The notes below the pieces were generated by a model, which ran no database searches, was not told the origin of the DNA, and saw only the letters and a list, made by a program, of their open reading frames with translations. From Enoplosus armatus (Eukaryota; Chordata; Actinopteri; Centrarchiformes; Enoplosidae), in contig NC_092183.1 of assembly GCF_043641665.1 (NCBI RefSeq), forward strand, positions 16,702,501 to 16,766,500: 64,000 nucleotides of DNA, in the 5' to 3' direction. Made by a program: the position numbers and the translations under genes. This document shows, in pieces, positions 34,891 through 47,859 of the stretch. How positions within the stretch are numbered: the first letter of the stretch is position 1; each line of letters begins with the position of its first letter.

Positions 34891-35210
34891 ATCATCCTAG
34901 CTTTTAATCCTCTTAGCGGTGGATTGCGGTTGTACTTACAGCGCCATGCACCTGCTAAACTGCCTTCTCTTAAAGCTGTATAAACACAGCCGCAGGAGCC
35001 ATTGCCTTCCCAAGCCGAACCCATCAGCTTTTTTTATGAGAGTTAGAGAGAGGGAGAGAGCTCACAAGAAGTTTAGAGGACACCGTATTGATGGGATGAT
35101 GCTCGCGGCCCCTCTCGCTATCCTGTCGGATGTGGTCAGACCCCACCTGAAGCCTGTGGTTGTTGGTAGGCTGCTTGGAGAGGAGCCTCAAGACCACTAA
35201 ACAGAGGAGG
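34891..35210. promoter_or_regulatory. Candidate noncoding regulatory island
   Basis: Complex, mostly repeat-free sequence with a short GA patch at 35040-35060. It includes CCCACCTG (ZEB-type E-box) near 35143 and GC-rich stretches. A 93-codon plus frame (34919-35200) is open across it but has no recognisable domain, so a coding origin is not excluded. Confidence 0.25.
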
Positions 35211-35980
35211 GCCTGTGTATAGTAGTGTTTACACAAGGGCTGTGAGCACGTTCACATATCCTCACAGTGTGAGTTCGGAGAAGCAGGCTACTTCACTTTG
35301 TCTGTTTTACACAGAAATCAAGCAGGCCCCTTCTTTGTTTCTTTTTCTTGCCTTTTGTATACTAACGGCATCTGCATGATTTCATAGAAATAACAAGTTT
35401 TTAAGCATGGGTTTAGTTTTAATTCTCCTCCATATTAAGGTTGTTAAAAATGAAATACCTTTTACTTCTGAGCTTGTGTTTACATTCAGAAAGTAGAGCT
35501 TGAGCAGTGTTTTTTTCTTTCTTGGCACAAATACCTATTCCTCTTCCTTAGAAAAGGACATTATGTCTAGCTGGCATGACAGCAGCACTGCTCTGTGTTA
35601 ACATTGCCTCATCCTCTCTAACGGGGTTACAGACACCACTCATCCTCACACTCCCTCATGGGAGGGACAGACAGACAGATGGATAGAAGGAGGGAGAGGG
35701 AGAGAGTGGCAGAAACAAAAAAAGACAGAAATAGAGAAACTGCCCTTTACATACTCTATGTGTGTGTGGTGTGTGTATGTGTACATAGGCTGGAGGGAGG
35801 GAACTTCTACCGCAGGCAAACAATATGGAATTTGAAATATTAGCTGGCGTAGTGATTGAACATGGCTCCCTTATCACTGGGTTGCCAGGTTGGCCAGCTA
35901 TAACGATGACTTATCACAGGGCTGAGGAACATGGAGTATATAACAAGATTCTCTGACATGACAAACACTGCCCCGAGGAG

Positions 35981-36008
35981 ACACACACACACACACACAC
36001 ACACACAC
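35981..36008. repeat. (AC)14 microsatellite
   Basis: Twenty-eight uninterrupted bases of AC. Confidence 0.95.
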
Positions 36009-36559
36009 CACATTCTGTAGACTGCCCCAAACCAGGCCATCTAGGACTGGAAATGGAGGATTCTCCCAGGACTGTAACACAGGTGGAGATACATCTGAGA
36101 ATAAAGAAGGTGCATGTTTTCTTCTGAGATGAGATGCCAAGTAGTATGCACGCTGATAAATGTTAGATGCGCAATGACATTTTACTGTCCAATAGTATAA
36201 CAGGAGTGTAATATATCATCAAAGTTTTGATAGGGTTGTTTGTCACTGTCATTGCTTCTACAATTACTTTGCCAGGTGCTGACATTTCTGGCTTTCATAC
36301 TCACTTTGTGACCTATACTCTCTCTTTCGGAACAATACCCAAACACCTCACTTCCTGCATTTTCAACTGCTTAAAAATGAGGATGGCACTATGTGGAAAG
36401 AAACATAGCATACCCAAGCCACAGAGTCAAATGCCAAAGCAGTAGTATTTTACATGTTACCGTTATATTATAATTGCGTAGCTCTTTCTCCCTGTTTTGA
36501 AATGTGATCTTAATATTTTGCCTCCATGAGCAAGTTTTGTGTCACATGTTTTGTATTTT

Positions 36560-36560
36560 T

Positions 36561-36596
<36 letters not shown>
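36560..36596. repeat. (TA)n microsatellite
   Basis: About 37 bases of TA with one AA interruption at 36570-36572. Self-complementary, so cruciform or slippage prone. Confidence 0.93.
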
Positions 36597-37279
36597 GGTA
36601 TACATTAATAAATGAGAAAATAATTTGCAGGATCCTTTTCGAGAATATTCCTTGACTCCAAATGTTTGTGTACTTGGATATAATAATTGTTAGCACTTTT
36701 TCCTTAGGTCAAAGATGAGCTGTGGACAGCATTATCTGCCTCATGACCCCTCTGTTAGATGCTGACTCTTCTTTCTGCCTGCCTTAGTAGGTGATAGAGA
36801 AGAGGGAGAGTCGAGGTCAAGCCTAAAGGGATGAGGGGAAACTTTGAGGCACAGAAGGGTGCTGGTCAGTAATAGATTTAGGAGTAGAATTAACAGTAGG
36901 TCTGATTCTTAACTCCCTAATCAGAGTCAGATAGATTTGTCCTCTTTGGCCCAACACTATGGTGACACAGAACGAGACTGCGTATATTCTATATATTTTA
37001 AGTATATTCTATGTGCAGACTGGGGTTGAATGAAATTATGTAAAAGCCATTTAAGCCGTGCAAGGCCTTGTTAGAGGCTCACAGTACTGTATAACGTTAA
37101 TGCTGATAAGGTTTCTTGGTGTGCTGGGAGAAAGCCTGGCTGCTCAGAACCTAAGAGCCATGATCTTTGACCTTCGGGCTAAAACAAAAACAGATGCCAG
37201 GTGAAGTGACTCACATCCGGCTTTAAATACACTGGTGAGGAATTTTTCACCCTGTTCTCCGCGGTGTTATTGCTTCATC

Positions 37280-37297
37280 TCCTCCTCCTCCTCCTCC
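37280..37297. repeat. (TCC)6 trinucleotide repeat
   Basis: Six TCC units in non-coding pyrimidine-rich DNA. Confidence 0.85.
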
Positions 37298-37829
37298 TGC
37301 GTTTCTCCACTAGTCATACTCCTTAGCCATGTGAAGACCAGCCCCTCTTATCTTCATTTTTTTTTCCACTGTCTGCATCCTTCTCTTTTTTCTTTCACAT
37401 TCTCTCTCTGGAGTTTTCATTAATTATGTTCCTTTGCCAGGAACTTGTTTGCTTTCTCTCTGTGTGTATGTATCGCTGGCATTGGAATGGATTTGTTTAT
37501 AGTTGTGACCCTTGCTGCTTGAAGTTTTAAAGCAGCTCTGCTGTCAAGAGCCCAAACTCTGGCAAGGTCAGCTCATTTCTGTTTACTTTTAGAGCACTAT
37601 TTACCCTCTGGGGCTTTTAAAAGCACTTCTGCAAAACATCACTTCCAGGAGAGAGAGAAAGGGAGAGAGAGAAAGGAAAGGAGGGTTGGAGAGAGAGAAA
37701 ATATTTGATAGGATTCTAGTATTCCATCGGTGACGCTGTCATGTTATATTGACCCAGGAAATGCGTTATCCTTCTCATATTGTATTAAAAATTGCTGATT
37801 CGTAGTCTGTTTCAGGTATCTGTGCTAAT

Positions 37830-38190
37830 GTATTGATATTAATATATGGTGCATTAACCATAATGGGCCTAATTTTCCCACTGCAGCAGTACTACTCTGC
37901 ATACTACCAACATATCCTAATGCCTTAATACGAAAGCGATAAAAAAATTTAGCATGATAGACCCTGAGGCTGTTGCCTGAATGCAAAACCATGGAGTTGG
38001 GATTAACCCATCAATAATCACTATCTGCCGTGCCATGCATTTGCCCCTGCAGAGCTAATGATTAATCTCCCCTATATGGGACTGATCACTATCAGATTGA
38101 TGAATGCTCCGACCAATCATGTTCCAGCAAACCCCCGGCATGTACATACACCAATAAGTGATGATGAACAGCCTGTGTTGTTGGTTATTT
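37830..38190. promoter_or_regulatory. Candidate noncoding regulatory island
   Basis: Repeat-free sequence with several homeodomain cores. The clearest is TAATGATTA followed by ATC (38056-38067), where two TAAT cores face each other. TGATTAAC-like and CCAATCA motifs lie nearby. An 88-codon frame at 38058-38324 has no recognisable features. Confidence 0.33.
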
Positions 38191-39086
38191 ATGCTGGCTG
38201 TACGGGGGAGTCCCTACAGTTTCCTATAAGGATGTGGTCATATGGTTTGTGGGGTTTTGGTGTGTGTAGCATGAAGTGTACTGGTTTATCCCCTGTAGAC
38301 CAGAGAGAGGTAATGTCTGGTTAACCTCTTCTTATGGCTCAGATCTCAGAACATGCAGAGGGATCTGGATACCTCATGCTCAGTGCAAACATCCTTTCTC
38401 CAATGTGTGAGTGCGTAAAAGTTATTATGTGAGTGTGTGCGTGAAAGTGTGTGTGAATGCAAACCTATATGGACAAATTGTGTTCCTCCATGTAAGATGT
38501 ACTGTATCTGCCCTTGAATGATGGATGTAGATTTTGTCCTTGTTGCTTGTTGTTGTTACTCAGGCCTTGCCTCCGTGTGTTCCATGCTGATGTCCTTGTA
38601 TAGTCAGGCTTGGGTTTATTTTCTCTGGATCGACAGAGACACCTCCTCTTGAACTTTTATAGCTCCTCTTAGTGATGTGTATCTGAGAGAGTTGACCCCG
38701 GTCACCAGGCTTTACGGGCTTCCGCCTGCTTCTCATCCCCACTGTTTGTTTTTCCTTCGCTTTGTTTTTTCATATCATTGCTTTTCACACGTTTACACAT
38801 GAGCAGAATGACAATGACAGAACTAAAATGAGAAAGACTGTGAGATTTCTCAATCTGGCTACAGAAGCATAGGAAAAAAAATACCCCCCTTAAACTTTAA
38901 TTTATGATACAGTATGTACCCGAATGCACCCTCCCCAGCCATGCAGATAATTAAATGACCTCCATACAGTACATGCCCAACAGGTTTGTTTTTGTTTCTT
39001 TTTTCTTCTTCCTCGGATACAATGTGTAGTGTTTAATTCATTTTTCAAGAATTTGTTTTTATTTTTTATTTTCACAATGTATCATT

Positions 39087-39117
39087 ATATATATGTTATA
39101 TGTATATGCATATATTC
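39087..39117. repeat. Imperfect TA-rich repeat
   Basis: Short TA runs broken by TG and GC dinucleotides. Confidence 0.7.
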
Positions 39118-42100
39118 ATTTCTCTGAATCAATAGCAGAGAGTTGTTGGTAGAGGTAAAAGAGCAAGGGAACAGTATTCTGTTTCCCAGGGCTGATATTC
39201 AGTCTGGGTCAGTTCATAGTGTAAATCCCAATAAAGATTAAGTGCACAGCATAAAGCCTAATAAATGCCAAAACCAGTAAAGAGAGCAAGAAAAAGCCGA
39301 GGGACGTGAGACCCCACAAACCTAACCCACCCTTTACCTTGCACCAAAAACCCAGAGCGACTCTCAGGATACCTCATACTCCCAGTCTTATACACCTCTT
39401 ACCTCCCCCTGACACTCACACAGGTGCCACTCAGAGACCCAGGGCAAGGCTCTTAGGGGACCTGTTCACAGTCAGAGCGCCGGACCATGTCTGGGAAGAT
39501 TTTATCCGTATTGCAAAACAGTATTTTAATACAGAGGTCTCCCTCTACAAATTACTGACCAGACAGAGGGAGCTGAGAGTCTGTGGGCCTAAACTAAAGT
39601 GACAGTTATTGGCCCCTCAAGCCCAGAAGAAAAATCTGTTAAGCCATTTCCTGTTGTGTCACATTTCTTAGTGGGGAATGTATTCCCATGCATTTGATAC
39701 GGCCACATTTAACCATGCACTCATGAGCCCAGTCCATAACCTTCCTCTGGCTGAAATTTATAGCACTGAGCTGCATTATGAGATACTCATGTATACAAGC
39801 CACAGAGTACTCCCTTCTCTGTTTTTGACACGCCATAAACTGTGACACAAACCCCAAAGAGTAGTCCTTTATATTGTTTATGTCATTGGCTTCTTTGTGC
39901 CCTGAGAAGGTTAAAAGAGAGAAATCTCTTTATCTCTTTATGACAAATGGAGTGTGTCTTAGATAAAAAAATCCTTAAAAGCACTGTTGTCATATACAAA
40001 CAGCATAATTCATTAGATTGTAGATTTGAGCATGTGCACATGTAATCCTTTGATGTGTGTTTCCGTTTTGAGTGGTCGAGGTGCCTGCTGAGCCTCATGA
40101 GGAGCATCCCACGTCTTGGCCTTGGCCTCATCTGGTCACAGCCCACTACTTTCCTTTTTGCAGCGGACTCCTCCGTCACTCCCAACACATTCAGAATTCC
40201 CTGTTCAGTCCGAAAGCTTCACCTCAGTTCTGCAAATCTTATTTTACTTCAGTGTACATCCCAGTTCTCAATACATCAAACCATCTCTGATTTTCCTCTT
40301 AATCCAGATGCCCATGGACCAGGTCCATTGTCTATTCAAGCACAGACTTGTTTTGTCCAAACTTGTTTGTCAAATTAAATGAACAGACGGGCCAGTCTGG
40401 AGTAGAACAAGTTTTGTTAGGCAGTGGTTTAATGTTTGTGATTTCATCGATTTTCTTCTTTGCTTTTCTTTTTTAAGATGTGTGAGTGATACATATCTGA
40501 GCAACATTTTTTATAAGCAAATAGGAAACATCTTCAGTCAGTATGCAAACATAATATGATATGCAAACACAGACACAGCACATTGATGCCAAAGCAGGCA
40601 TGCTTCTTTACAAAACAAACACAACAACTATAGTAGCACATCAAATGTGTAATAGGAAACACATGATTTGAAAATATTTCAAAACTTTGAGCTGAGCATT
40701 GTTCAAGCATTGTTTACCCTGTTTGATATTTAGTCTGTTTGCTCCATTCTATCATGCTTGGTTGTTTACCTTACAAGGGATTTATTTGTCCTTTTGGTTT
40801 TGTGTTTAGGTTTTAATGCATTGCAGCTTCACTGGCACCACGATGTGTAAACTTATTATGTATCTGACTAATCTCGTGCTGCAAATCCAACAAAAACAGC
40901 TAATTGTGTTTAGCTTCTCTGTGACTCAATGAGGTGTATTTGTTTTATTAATTATGCTTGTGTGGACGAGAGGCCCTGTTTGGTTCGCTTCAGGAAAGAG
41001 GGAGTTTTGGGAGGGAATGAAGTTACATGTTAGTTGACGTGAAAAAGTTGCATGGGAAAGTGGAAAATACACACAACAATATACACACATTTTGTGCAGT
41101 GTGTTATTTTTATTATGTGAGTTGGGTAATATACTGAATATATAAGATTTGTTCACAACAGTTTTGTTGGACAAAGAAACATTATAGTATATCACAGTTG
41201 ATTATGTGTGTATTTATTTTGCCATTTATTAACTTATATACACTGTGGTATATGTACCAGCAAGATATTTAGTACCTCATGCAGAACCAACACCACACTA
41301 AATTGGTGACCTACTGGATTATCAGAGTTTGTGGTTTCACAGTTTCAGTATCAGCAAGCACATCTTGCACACCTTGTCTTTTCCATCACTGAAAATGAGC
41401 CACGTCATCAGGTTTTCATGGGTTGTTGTGACTCTGTTGGTTGTATGTGTTGTGGGTGTGTGTGTGTGTGATTGTTTGTGCGGGAGAGAGTCTGAGTTTG
41501 TTACATCCTTGCTGAGTTTTCCCAATTTGACCGTGGACTCTATTGTTGTTGCCCCAGCGGGCTCAGACAGATAAAGACATGTGAATGAGGGTGATGATGT
41601 GTTTAATGTAAAAAAAAAAAGAAAAGGGGACAGGTGAAGAGCAATTCTGCTAATATTTCAGAGGAAAGATGAAATTAACACCAATTGATGATACAAGCAC
41701 ATTCAGAGGTTCTGATTTTTGATAACTTCTGACATTGCGTTGTAGTCCTAAATATTAATAACAATTATTTTAATTTCCTAACAAACTTTCACTCTAATTT
41801 GTTAAAAATGTTTCATGTTGTCATTTCTGTTCAGTCAAATAATACTGTGGGGAAAACCTCAACAGGAAACAGACCTGACATCCATTTCTTTAAAATGAAA
41901 TTTATTTATTCATTCTACATGTTTTGAATTTACTTTAGAAATTCTTGGATTCCAAGCACCTTTATGCCATACAGTGATTTATGAATGGTTTCAGCAGCTG
42001 GTTAGTCTAAATTGTTGTTTTGATTGGAAAAGACTTTTGCAAAGCCATTTCAGGAAAAAAATAAAATACACAAGGTCACCAAAGACTTACAGTTTCCTAA

Positions 42101-42170
42101 TATTTTTTCTATTGCCCAGCCGTACTGCGTGTGCATTGCAGTACTTGACCCTCATCACCTCCGTACTGGT

Positions 42171-42190
42171 TTGTGCACATTAGTGCACAA
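42171..42190. other. Small inverted repeat
   Basis: TTGTGCAC and GTGCACAA flank an ATTA loop. Each arm is 8 bases. This size is expected by chance several times in the window. Confidence 0.5.
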
Positions 42191-43577
42191 CCCACCACTT
42201 GCTAAACAGGGAACACACATACACACACAGCTATACAATGCAATTAGATCACATCTGAGGAGCATTACCCGTTCCTCCAGTATTTACACAAGGTCAATCC
42301 TGATGAGAGAAAGTGGGAGGTTCAGATATGATTCTGACACTCACTGTAAAGCACTTTCTCTGCACACTGGCCAACCATGTGTTTTCCCTGGGGTTAAGTG
42401 TGGTATTACTTGATTTTTAGTTTAATGAATGTCGACGCTAACAGCTCATGCAAATCACAGATGGATGGGAATGTTGGTTAAAATTTGTTTTTTCTTACAA
42501 TTAAAGTATTTGGTCATAGTTGTACCGTAGCAGTGGCATGTGAAATCACCTTGGCCACTTACAGATAGTATATGCTGCTGCATCGAGAAATGTTTCTGTT
42601 GTGTCATTCCATGTGTCCCTATGCTCATTAACACGTACACCCACTCCTAACATATGGAGCGCCTGGCAATGTGTGTCATAGCTATTGAAAGCGTACTATT
42701 CATTGGCTAAATGCTATGTGTGATTGTATAGACACAGGTGTCGCCATTGTCGTTACCCGTCTGTCCCTGTGTCTCGTTATCTCACACAACTGGGGGACGA
42801 CTCTTTTTCAAAGACAAGTTGAGTGTCGGATGAAAATAATGTGCTTCGTTTCTTTATCTGGATAATAACTGACCTGCATTTTGTAATAAGACGAGGTAGG
42901 GAAGTGAAGGCAGAGGGAGGGAAGAATTGACAAAGTGAAAGAAACTGCATTGATTGAACATTAAAGCTGTTGGGTAGCTGTCTGTATCAAAACCAATCAT
43001 AATATTGAGGCATTTTGAAATAGACACAATCAATGACCGATGTTTTCTCTTTTTTTATGTCTACATGTTGTCTGTTTGCAGTGTTTGGTCCATTATTTCA
43101 GAAGTCAAGTGTTCAACACATTTCTATGGTGGTATGATGAACGATTATGCTAATTGAAAGGCAGAAAGCCACAGCGTTTGAGACCTGTATTATACTTAGA
43201 GATTAGCTAACCATAATTGTTGTGTAGGGGCTTCCAACTCAGGCTGCAAAATATGCTACTTCACATCCCCCATCCATTTTCCTTTTTCTGTCTTTCTGTC
43301 TGCCATTGTACCCACTTCTCTCCCCCTCCACCCATCCTCGACCTGGTTCTTGATCCCTACACTCGGAGCAGATACTTCTGGTAGGATTAATATTTCTGCC
43401 ACTTTGATTCAAGCACTGTGTTTCACAAAGACAGAGTTAGGATGAGGGGGCGATGGGCAGAGAAAGGATAAGACAGAGGGAATGAAAGAAAGAGAGGGAT
43501 AAAGACAGAGAAAGGGAAAGTGAAAAGGTGGCAGAGATGTGAGGGATCCTCACTTGGCAGCCAGATGTATAATCTCA

Positions 43578-43580
<3 letters not shown>

Positions 43581-43610
<30 letters not shown>
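43581..43610. repeat. (TG)15 microsatellite
   Basis: Thirty uninterrupted bases of TG, with a second shorter TG run at 43653-43667. Confidence 0.95.
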
Positions 43611-43612
<2 letters not shown>

Positions 43613-43695
43613 CATTTGTGTGTGATTTTGTACATGACTGGTTGTACATCAATGTGTGTGTGTGTGTCGGTGTGTATGTGTGTGGGGGACCCCTG

Positions 43696-43950
43696 TTGGC
43701 AGCTACCCGGTGCTCCCACCCCAGGCTGTGTTTGCAGAGGCGTGTCGCTGTTGCTGTGGGCAAGCGGAGGTCAACAAGGGGGTACAGGCCAAGCTGCTGT
43801 TCCTCATTGGCTCCCAGGCAGAGGCTCCGGCCTTGCCCATTAAGCCAATCACTCACAGCCAGCTGACCCCTGACAGCCTATCGGTTTACTTGGCCTGGAG
43901 GCTGAGAGCAAATAGACAAAGGCAGAGGCGTCGGGGAGGGTTATGTTATT
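43696..43950. promoter_or_regulatory. Candidate noncoding island, GC-rich
   Basis: About 250 bases of GC-rich, repeat-free sequence between a TG array and a GA array. A 119-codon frame (43656-44015) covers it. Its middle part is not low-complexity, but its ends are translated TG and GA repeats and I recognise no domain. It is either a regulatory island or, less likely, exonic. Confidence 0.27.
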
Positions 43951-43972
43951 GGAAGAGAGCTTGGAAAGAGAT

Positions 43973-44018
43973 GGAGAGAGAGAGAGAGAGAGGGAGAGAG
44001 AGAGTGAGTGAGTGAGTT
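43973..44018. repeat. (GA)n-(GAGT)n compound repeat
   Basis: An imperfect GA run to about 44004 that continues into three to four GAGT units. Confidence 0.9.
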
Positions 44019-44084
44019 AGACTGTTTAGCATGGTTTCAGCTGAGGAGCCAAAGGTGAGAGCAAGTGGTGGGCGAGAGCGCCCT

Positions 44085-44270
44085 TAATCTGTGGCTGGCG
44101 AGGGCACCAGGAGCCTCCGTACAATAATTACATTAGAGTCAAATGGATCCCTGTATCTGAAAGCAACACATTTATGCCCTGCAGGAGAATCCCTGGCTAA
44201 TTGTAATCCACCAAGACGGTGCAAGCGCAAGAAGTGCCTACCTTTTAAAGTGAAGAGGTTTAAGAGAATG
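44085..44270. promoter_or_regulatory. Candidate homeodomain island
   Basis: TAATTA (44125-44130), TAATTG (44198-44203) and TAATCC (44204-44209, an OTX/PITX-type core) lie in repeat-free sequence. The last two are contiguous. CTGCAG followed by an open frame near 44181-44245 looks faintly exon-like, but the donor TGAAGA does not fit. Confidence 0.33.
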
Positions 44271-44984
44271 CTTTTGTGTGAATTATTGTGTGTATTAAGT
44301 GCGTGTGTGTTATGAATTATATATGTCTAATGGTTGCACAAATAAAAAGATGCATCTGAAAGGAAAATAAATGAGTATTGTTTCCATGTGAACAAATTCA
44401 TCCTGAGTGTGGATATCTGCGCACATCGATATGTGTTCTAGTATTTACATGCGTTATGGCTCTTGGCTGCACTGTATGTAGGCAGCATTGCTTTTAGCAT
44501 TGCTTGAGGGATAGGTGGATGGTGGAATGGCAGGACGGAGAGATAGACTACAGGAGGAATGGATGGATGGAATGAGAGGAGGGGGGTTAGTATATCTAGT
44601 GAGCAGAGCCAGGCGCAGCCGGAGGGGAGGAGAGGTTGATCTGTTTAGTGTCCGTCTCCTGCCAGCTTTCACTGGTCATTAAAAGTAGGCTGTTATCAGA
44701 CAGTGCAGGGAGGACTACCCAACCAGCCAGCACAGTGCTGCGTCTTCAGGTAACAGCTCCTTATCTGTTCGCTGATTGCCTTCACGCTCCCAATCCGTCT
44801 GACGTTGGCGTCTCAATCAGTCTTTAAATAATCTTCCTCCTCACGGAGTAGCAGTGCAAGGAGGTCCGCCTCCATTCCTCCATCTCTCTCTCTTTCTTTC
44901 TCTCTCCTGCTCTCTATCTTTTCCTCTCCTTGTTGTGTATGAGTTGATGCTGAATATTAATGCGGGAAAGCATTCTGTCTCGCA
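44271..44984. other. Gene-free stretch
   Basis: No gene is recognised. AT-rich DNA, then purine-rich (about 44530-44590) and pyrimidine-rich (about 44876-44930) patches. Confidence 0.6.
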
Positions 44985-45170
44985 CACTTAGAGGAAATAA
45001 ACAAACAAGACTCTAAATCTGCCTGGGTGTGCTGTGCTCCCTCGGAGCATGTGTACCGCGCACAGCCCAATCCCAAAGATCTGAACGCTCGGCTTTGAGC
45101 TAAAGAGCCAGCGATTCACACAGCAATGCTGACATTACATTCTGGGCCTTGCCTTCTGAGAGGTTACTAA
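44985..45170. promoter_or_regulatory. Candidate noncoding regulatory island
   Basis: A repeat-free island with AATAAACAAACA FOX-like spacing near 44996-45006 and otherwise balanced composition. It sits after a CT-rich patch and before AT-rich DNA. Confidence 0.28.
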
Positions 45171-46603
45171 CAAATGCAGAATAACAATCTGAATAAAAAT
45201 AATTATTTCAAACTATTTGTTTAACAAGTTTTTTATAGTACTGTAGCTTGCTTGTTCTTATTGTTTAGAAAACATGAATGTGATTTTTTTTTCTTTGCTA
45301 TTAATTTTGAAATGAATCATTTACACAATGTTCCTTACACCAATCCGAACACTCTAATATGGACATTCGAAAAAATTAATGACCCAGAAAGGAAAAGTAA
45401 ATTGCGTGGAGTCGTTCTTGGCTTGGAGCCATTGTATGACTGAAGACAGAAAATCAACTCTTACCTAAGTTGTTGGAGTTGTTTAGCGCAACTCTAGGGC
45501 AGCGCTGAGCTGAGCTGGCGAGTCCTGCTGCCAACAGCATGGCTGACATGCTACACCAAGCCTCCCACTCACCTCCCACCTCGGGCCCACAGAACAGGAC
45601 CACTACCGCTGTCAACTCCACCATAGTTATCTCTCCTACACTCAGAGAGGGAGGAGAGGCAGGAGAGGTTGAGATACACTGACGGATAAGTTATTCAGGA
45701 ACTAAGACAACTGTAAAGAGGGAATGAAGGGAAGGGTGAGATAATGAGGGAGTGAGTGGGTGAGTGAGCGACGAGCAAGAAATCGCATTCGACTCTTCTT
45801 TATTTTGACTTCATGAATGGAAATGGATTTCTGGACTTAATACAGCACATTGATGAATCTGTTAATTTTTACATTATCCTTTTTGACTCCCAACCTATCA
45901 CCTACTTTCTTCTGAGAATGTTTATTATGGGAACTCGTCAGTTCAAGTCTGTGGAGGAAAAGTAATATGAAAGCTGACTGGGTGAGACTGACTGTAAGAA
46001 AGCGCTCCTTTGTTTCTCCACCACCACAGAGATGTCTCCTTCTGCCTCTACAGTTCTCCCATCATTATGAGCTGACTCTTTGAGGCAGGACTTAGGTTGA
46101 CTGGGAAAATAAGGCATTATCATTTCCATAACGCTCAAATCTCAACCATTAGGAACATAGAAAAATTCACAATAGATGCTCTCCCTATTTCCCCTTCTTT
46201 AAAAAAGATAAGTAAAGTCCACGTCATGCTTTAGCAGTAACCATACACATTTTTTCAGTATCAACAAGAACAGAAGATCCTTATTTTACTGCCTTCTAGC
46301 ATAACTGAATTTTCACTGCCTACTTTGGCCCCACCTCAGCTTGTGATGCTACAGTACCTCTTTACCAGGTGCTGTCGTGTCAAGAAGTGAGAGTGAGCTA
46401 TCAAAGGAGTGTGCCCAGTTGTGTCTCCTAGAGGATACTGCAGGGACAAATGTGATGAAAAGGTGCTACAGTTGTCTGTCAGATGGGAATAAAGTTTGCT
46501 ATTTCTGAACTAGAAAGAAGTGTTGTGTGATGGTTTCGTCAGATGCCTGCACTGCTTGTGACTCTAGATTTAAGTTCTGGTACAGTATGTCATCTTAACA
46601 TTA

Positions 46604-46649
46604 ATATATACATATATGTGTGTGTATATCTATATATAGATATATATAG
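46604..46649. repeat. TA/TG repeat containing a 20-base palindrome
   Basis: An imperfect TA-TG-TA array. The segment 46625-46644 is a perfect palindrome with half-site TATATCTATA. Its low complexity makes this unsurprising. Confidence 0.88.
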
Positions 46650-47219
46650 CTTAATAATTACGCATAGGTAAGTTGAACACGCTATACCTATATTTTTGTT
46701 ACAGTATTTTGGTCAGTGGACAGTGATGGGAAGGTATTTGTTTCAGCAGCTGGAAGCAGCTCCAGTAGATGGTGTAATAGTGACTGTACTTATTGACTAT
46801 ACTCATACCTCAGAGTGAGTCAGATAAATGAGCGTTCCACCTCCGTCACCACTTCGCTGCTGATGTCATATGGGATTTTAGACTGTGGCTGACAACCAGG
46901 TAATAACTCCTCTATCTCTCCACCTCGGCCTCTCTCTTTTCTTTTGCTCGTTCCCTTCCACCTCTACCTAGAAAGCATACTTCCATTCCTGAGTTATCTG
47001 TCTCTCTCTGTCTGCCTCTCCAGTCCCTCTCTGTCTCTCCTTCCCTCGCCCCTGCTCTCATCCATGTGATGTGTGATATGTATCATTGGTTAAGACTACT
47101 CCAGGCCGGCATGTTGACATTCCCCCGTGCCTCTTCATCTCTCCCTGCAGAGCTGAGTGCTGTTGAGTTGTGTTGATTAATGATATTGATCGCTCCACAC
47201 ACTGCTTGACTTTCAGTGA

Positions 47220-47280
47220 ACGAGGGAGGGAGAGAGAGAGAGACAGAAAGCGAGAGCAGAAGAGTGAGAGAGAAATTGGA
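47220..47280. repeat. Imperfect GA-rich tract
   Basis: Short GA blocks with C and T interruptions, followed by an A8 run. Confidence 0.82.
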
Positions 47281-47859
47281 AGAAAAAAAAATTACTCACT
47301 CTCGATACAGTATTTTTTTCCCACAACCTCTGTTTCCATGGAAACCATACCATAGGGAAAGAGATGGAGAGAGTATAGATGCATAGAAAAAGAGAGAAAG
47401 AAACACAACAGATCTGTTTTTTAGGTGATGTGGGTGCATCTAAGTTCACTTATCTGTGGCTGTCTGCTGCCAAGTTGGATGTATGTCTGTGGTGAACAAT
47501 GAGGAAAAGTGTGCAGGTGTCGTCAGCGTATGTGACAACGCATCAATGGGACTAAAAGCGGGATGTCAATATCCTCTCAGGATGGTCTCCTTGACGCCTG
47601 ATAAGTTGTGTCAATAGCAATGAGGAAGTGTCGATACCTTTTTAGGAGTGGAGGATCTCGCTCTGATAGAGTTAGTCACATGGATAGATGATATAGATGA
47701 GGATGATTAGATGCCCTATCAGGAGAAATTCAGTGACTCTGTACAAAAAGTCATCAGTAACTGATTGCCACTTTGTGGTATTGATGTGAATATCTTTTAA
47801 TGTTTTTAGTCATCATTAGTAAAATCATTAATGGTATCATCCATGTGGCCAGTTAAAGG

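Larger units (their letters stand above)
35211..37829. other. Gene-free stretch
   Basis: No gene is recognised. It contains a purine-rich tract (about 35685-35740), a CA array, a TA array, a TCC repeat and a GA-rich tract (about 37649-37700). Otherwise AT-rich. Confidence 0.6.
38191..43695. other. Gene-free stretch
   Basis: The longest stretch without a strong island. I see no gene in it. It holds a TA-rich patch (39087-39117), short TG runs (41455-41470), an A10 run near 41611, a small hairpin (42171-42190), a TGATTTAT site (41975-41982) and a TG array at 43581. The 98-codon frame at 39306-39602 is the least repeat-like open frame here, but I do not recognise it and it lacks splice-like borders. 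Confidence 0.55.
45171..47859. other. Gene-free stretch
   Basis: No gene is recognised. AT-rich DNA with a TA/TG array (46604-46649), pyrimidine-rich DNA at about 46915-47055 and a GA-rich tract (47220-47280). Small frames have no recognisable features. Confidence 0.6.

Noticed and set aside
39306..39602. 98-codon plus-strand open frame with a non-repetitive C-terminal part
   Set aside because: Not low-complexity, but I see no splice sites, no domain and no family resemblance. Kept only as a note.
40545..40570. Direct repeat of ATGCAAAC
   Set aside because: Only two short copies in AT-rich DNA, and not an octamer match.
46625..46644. Perfect 20-base palindrome
   Set aside because: It lies in TA-repeat DNA where self-complementarity is automatic.
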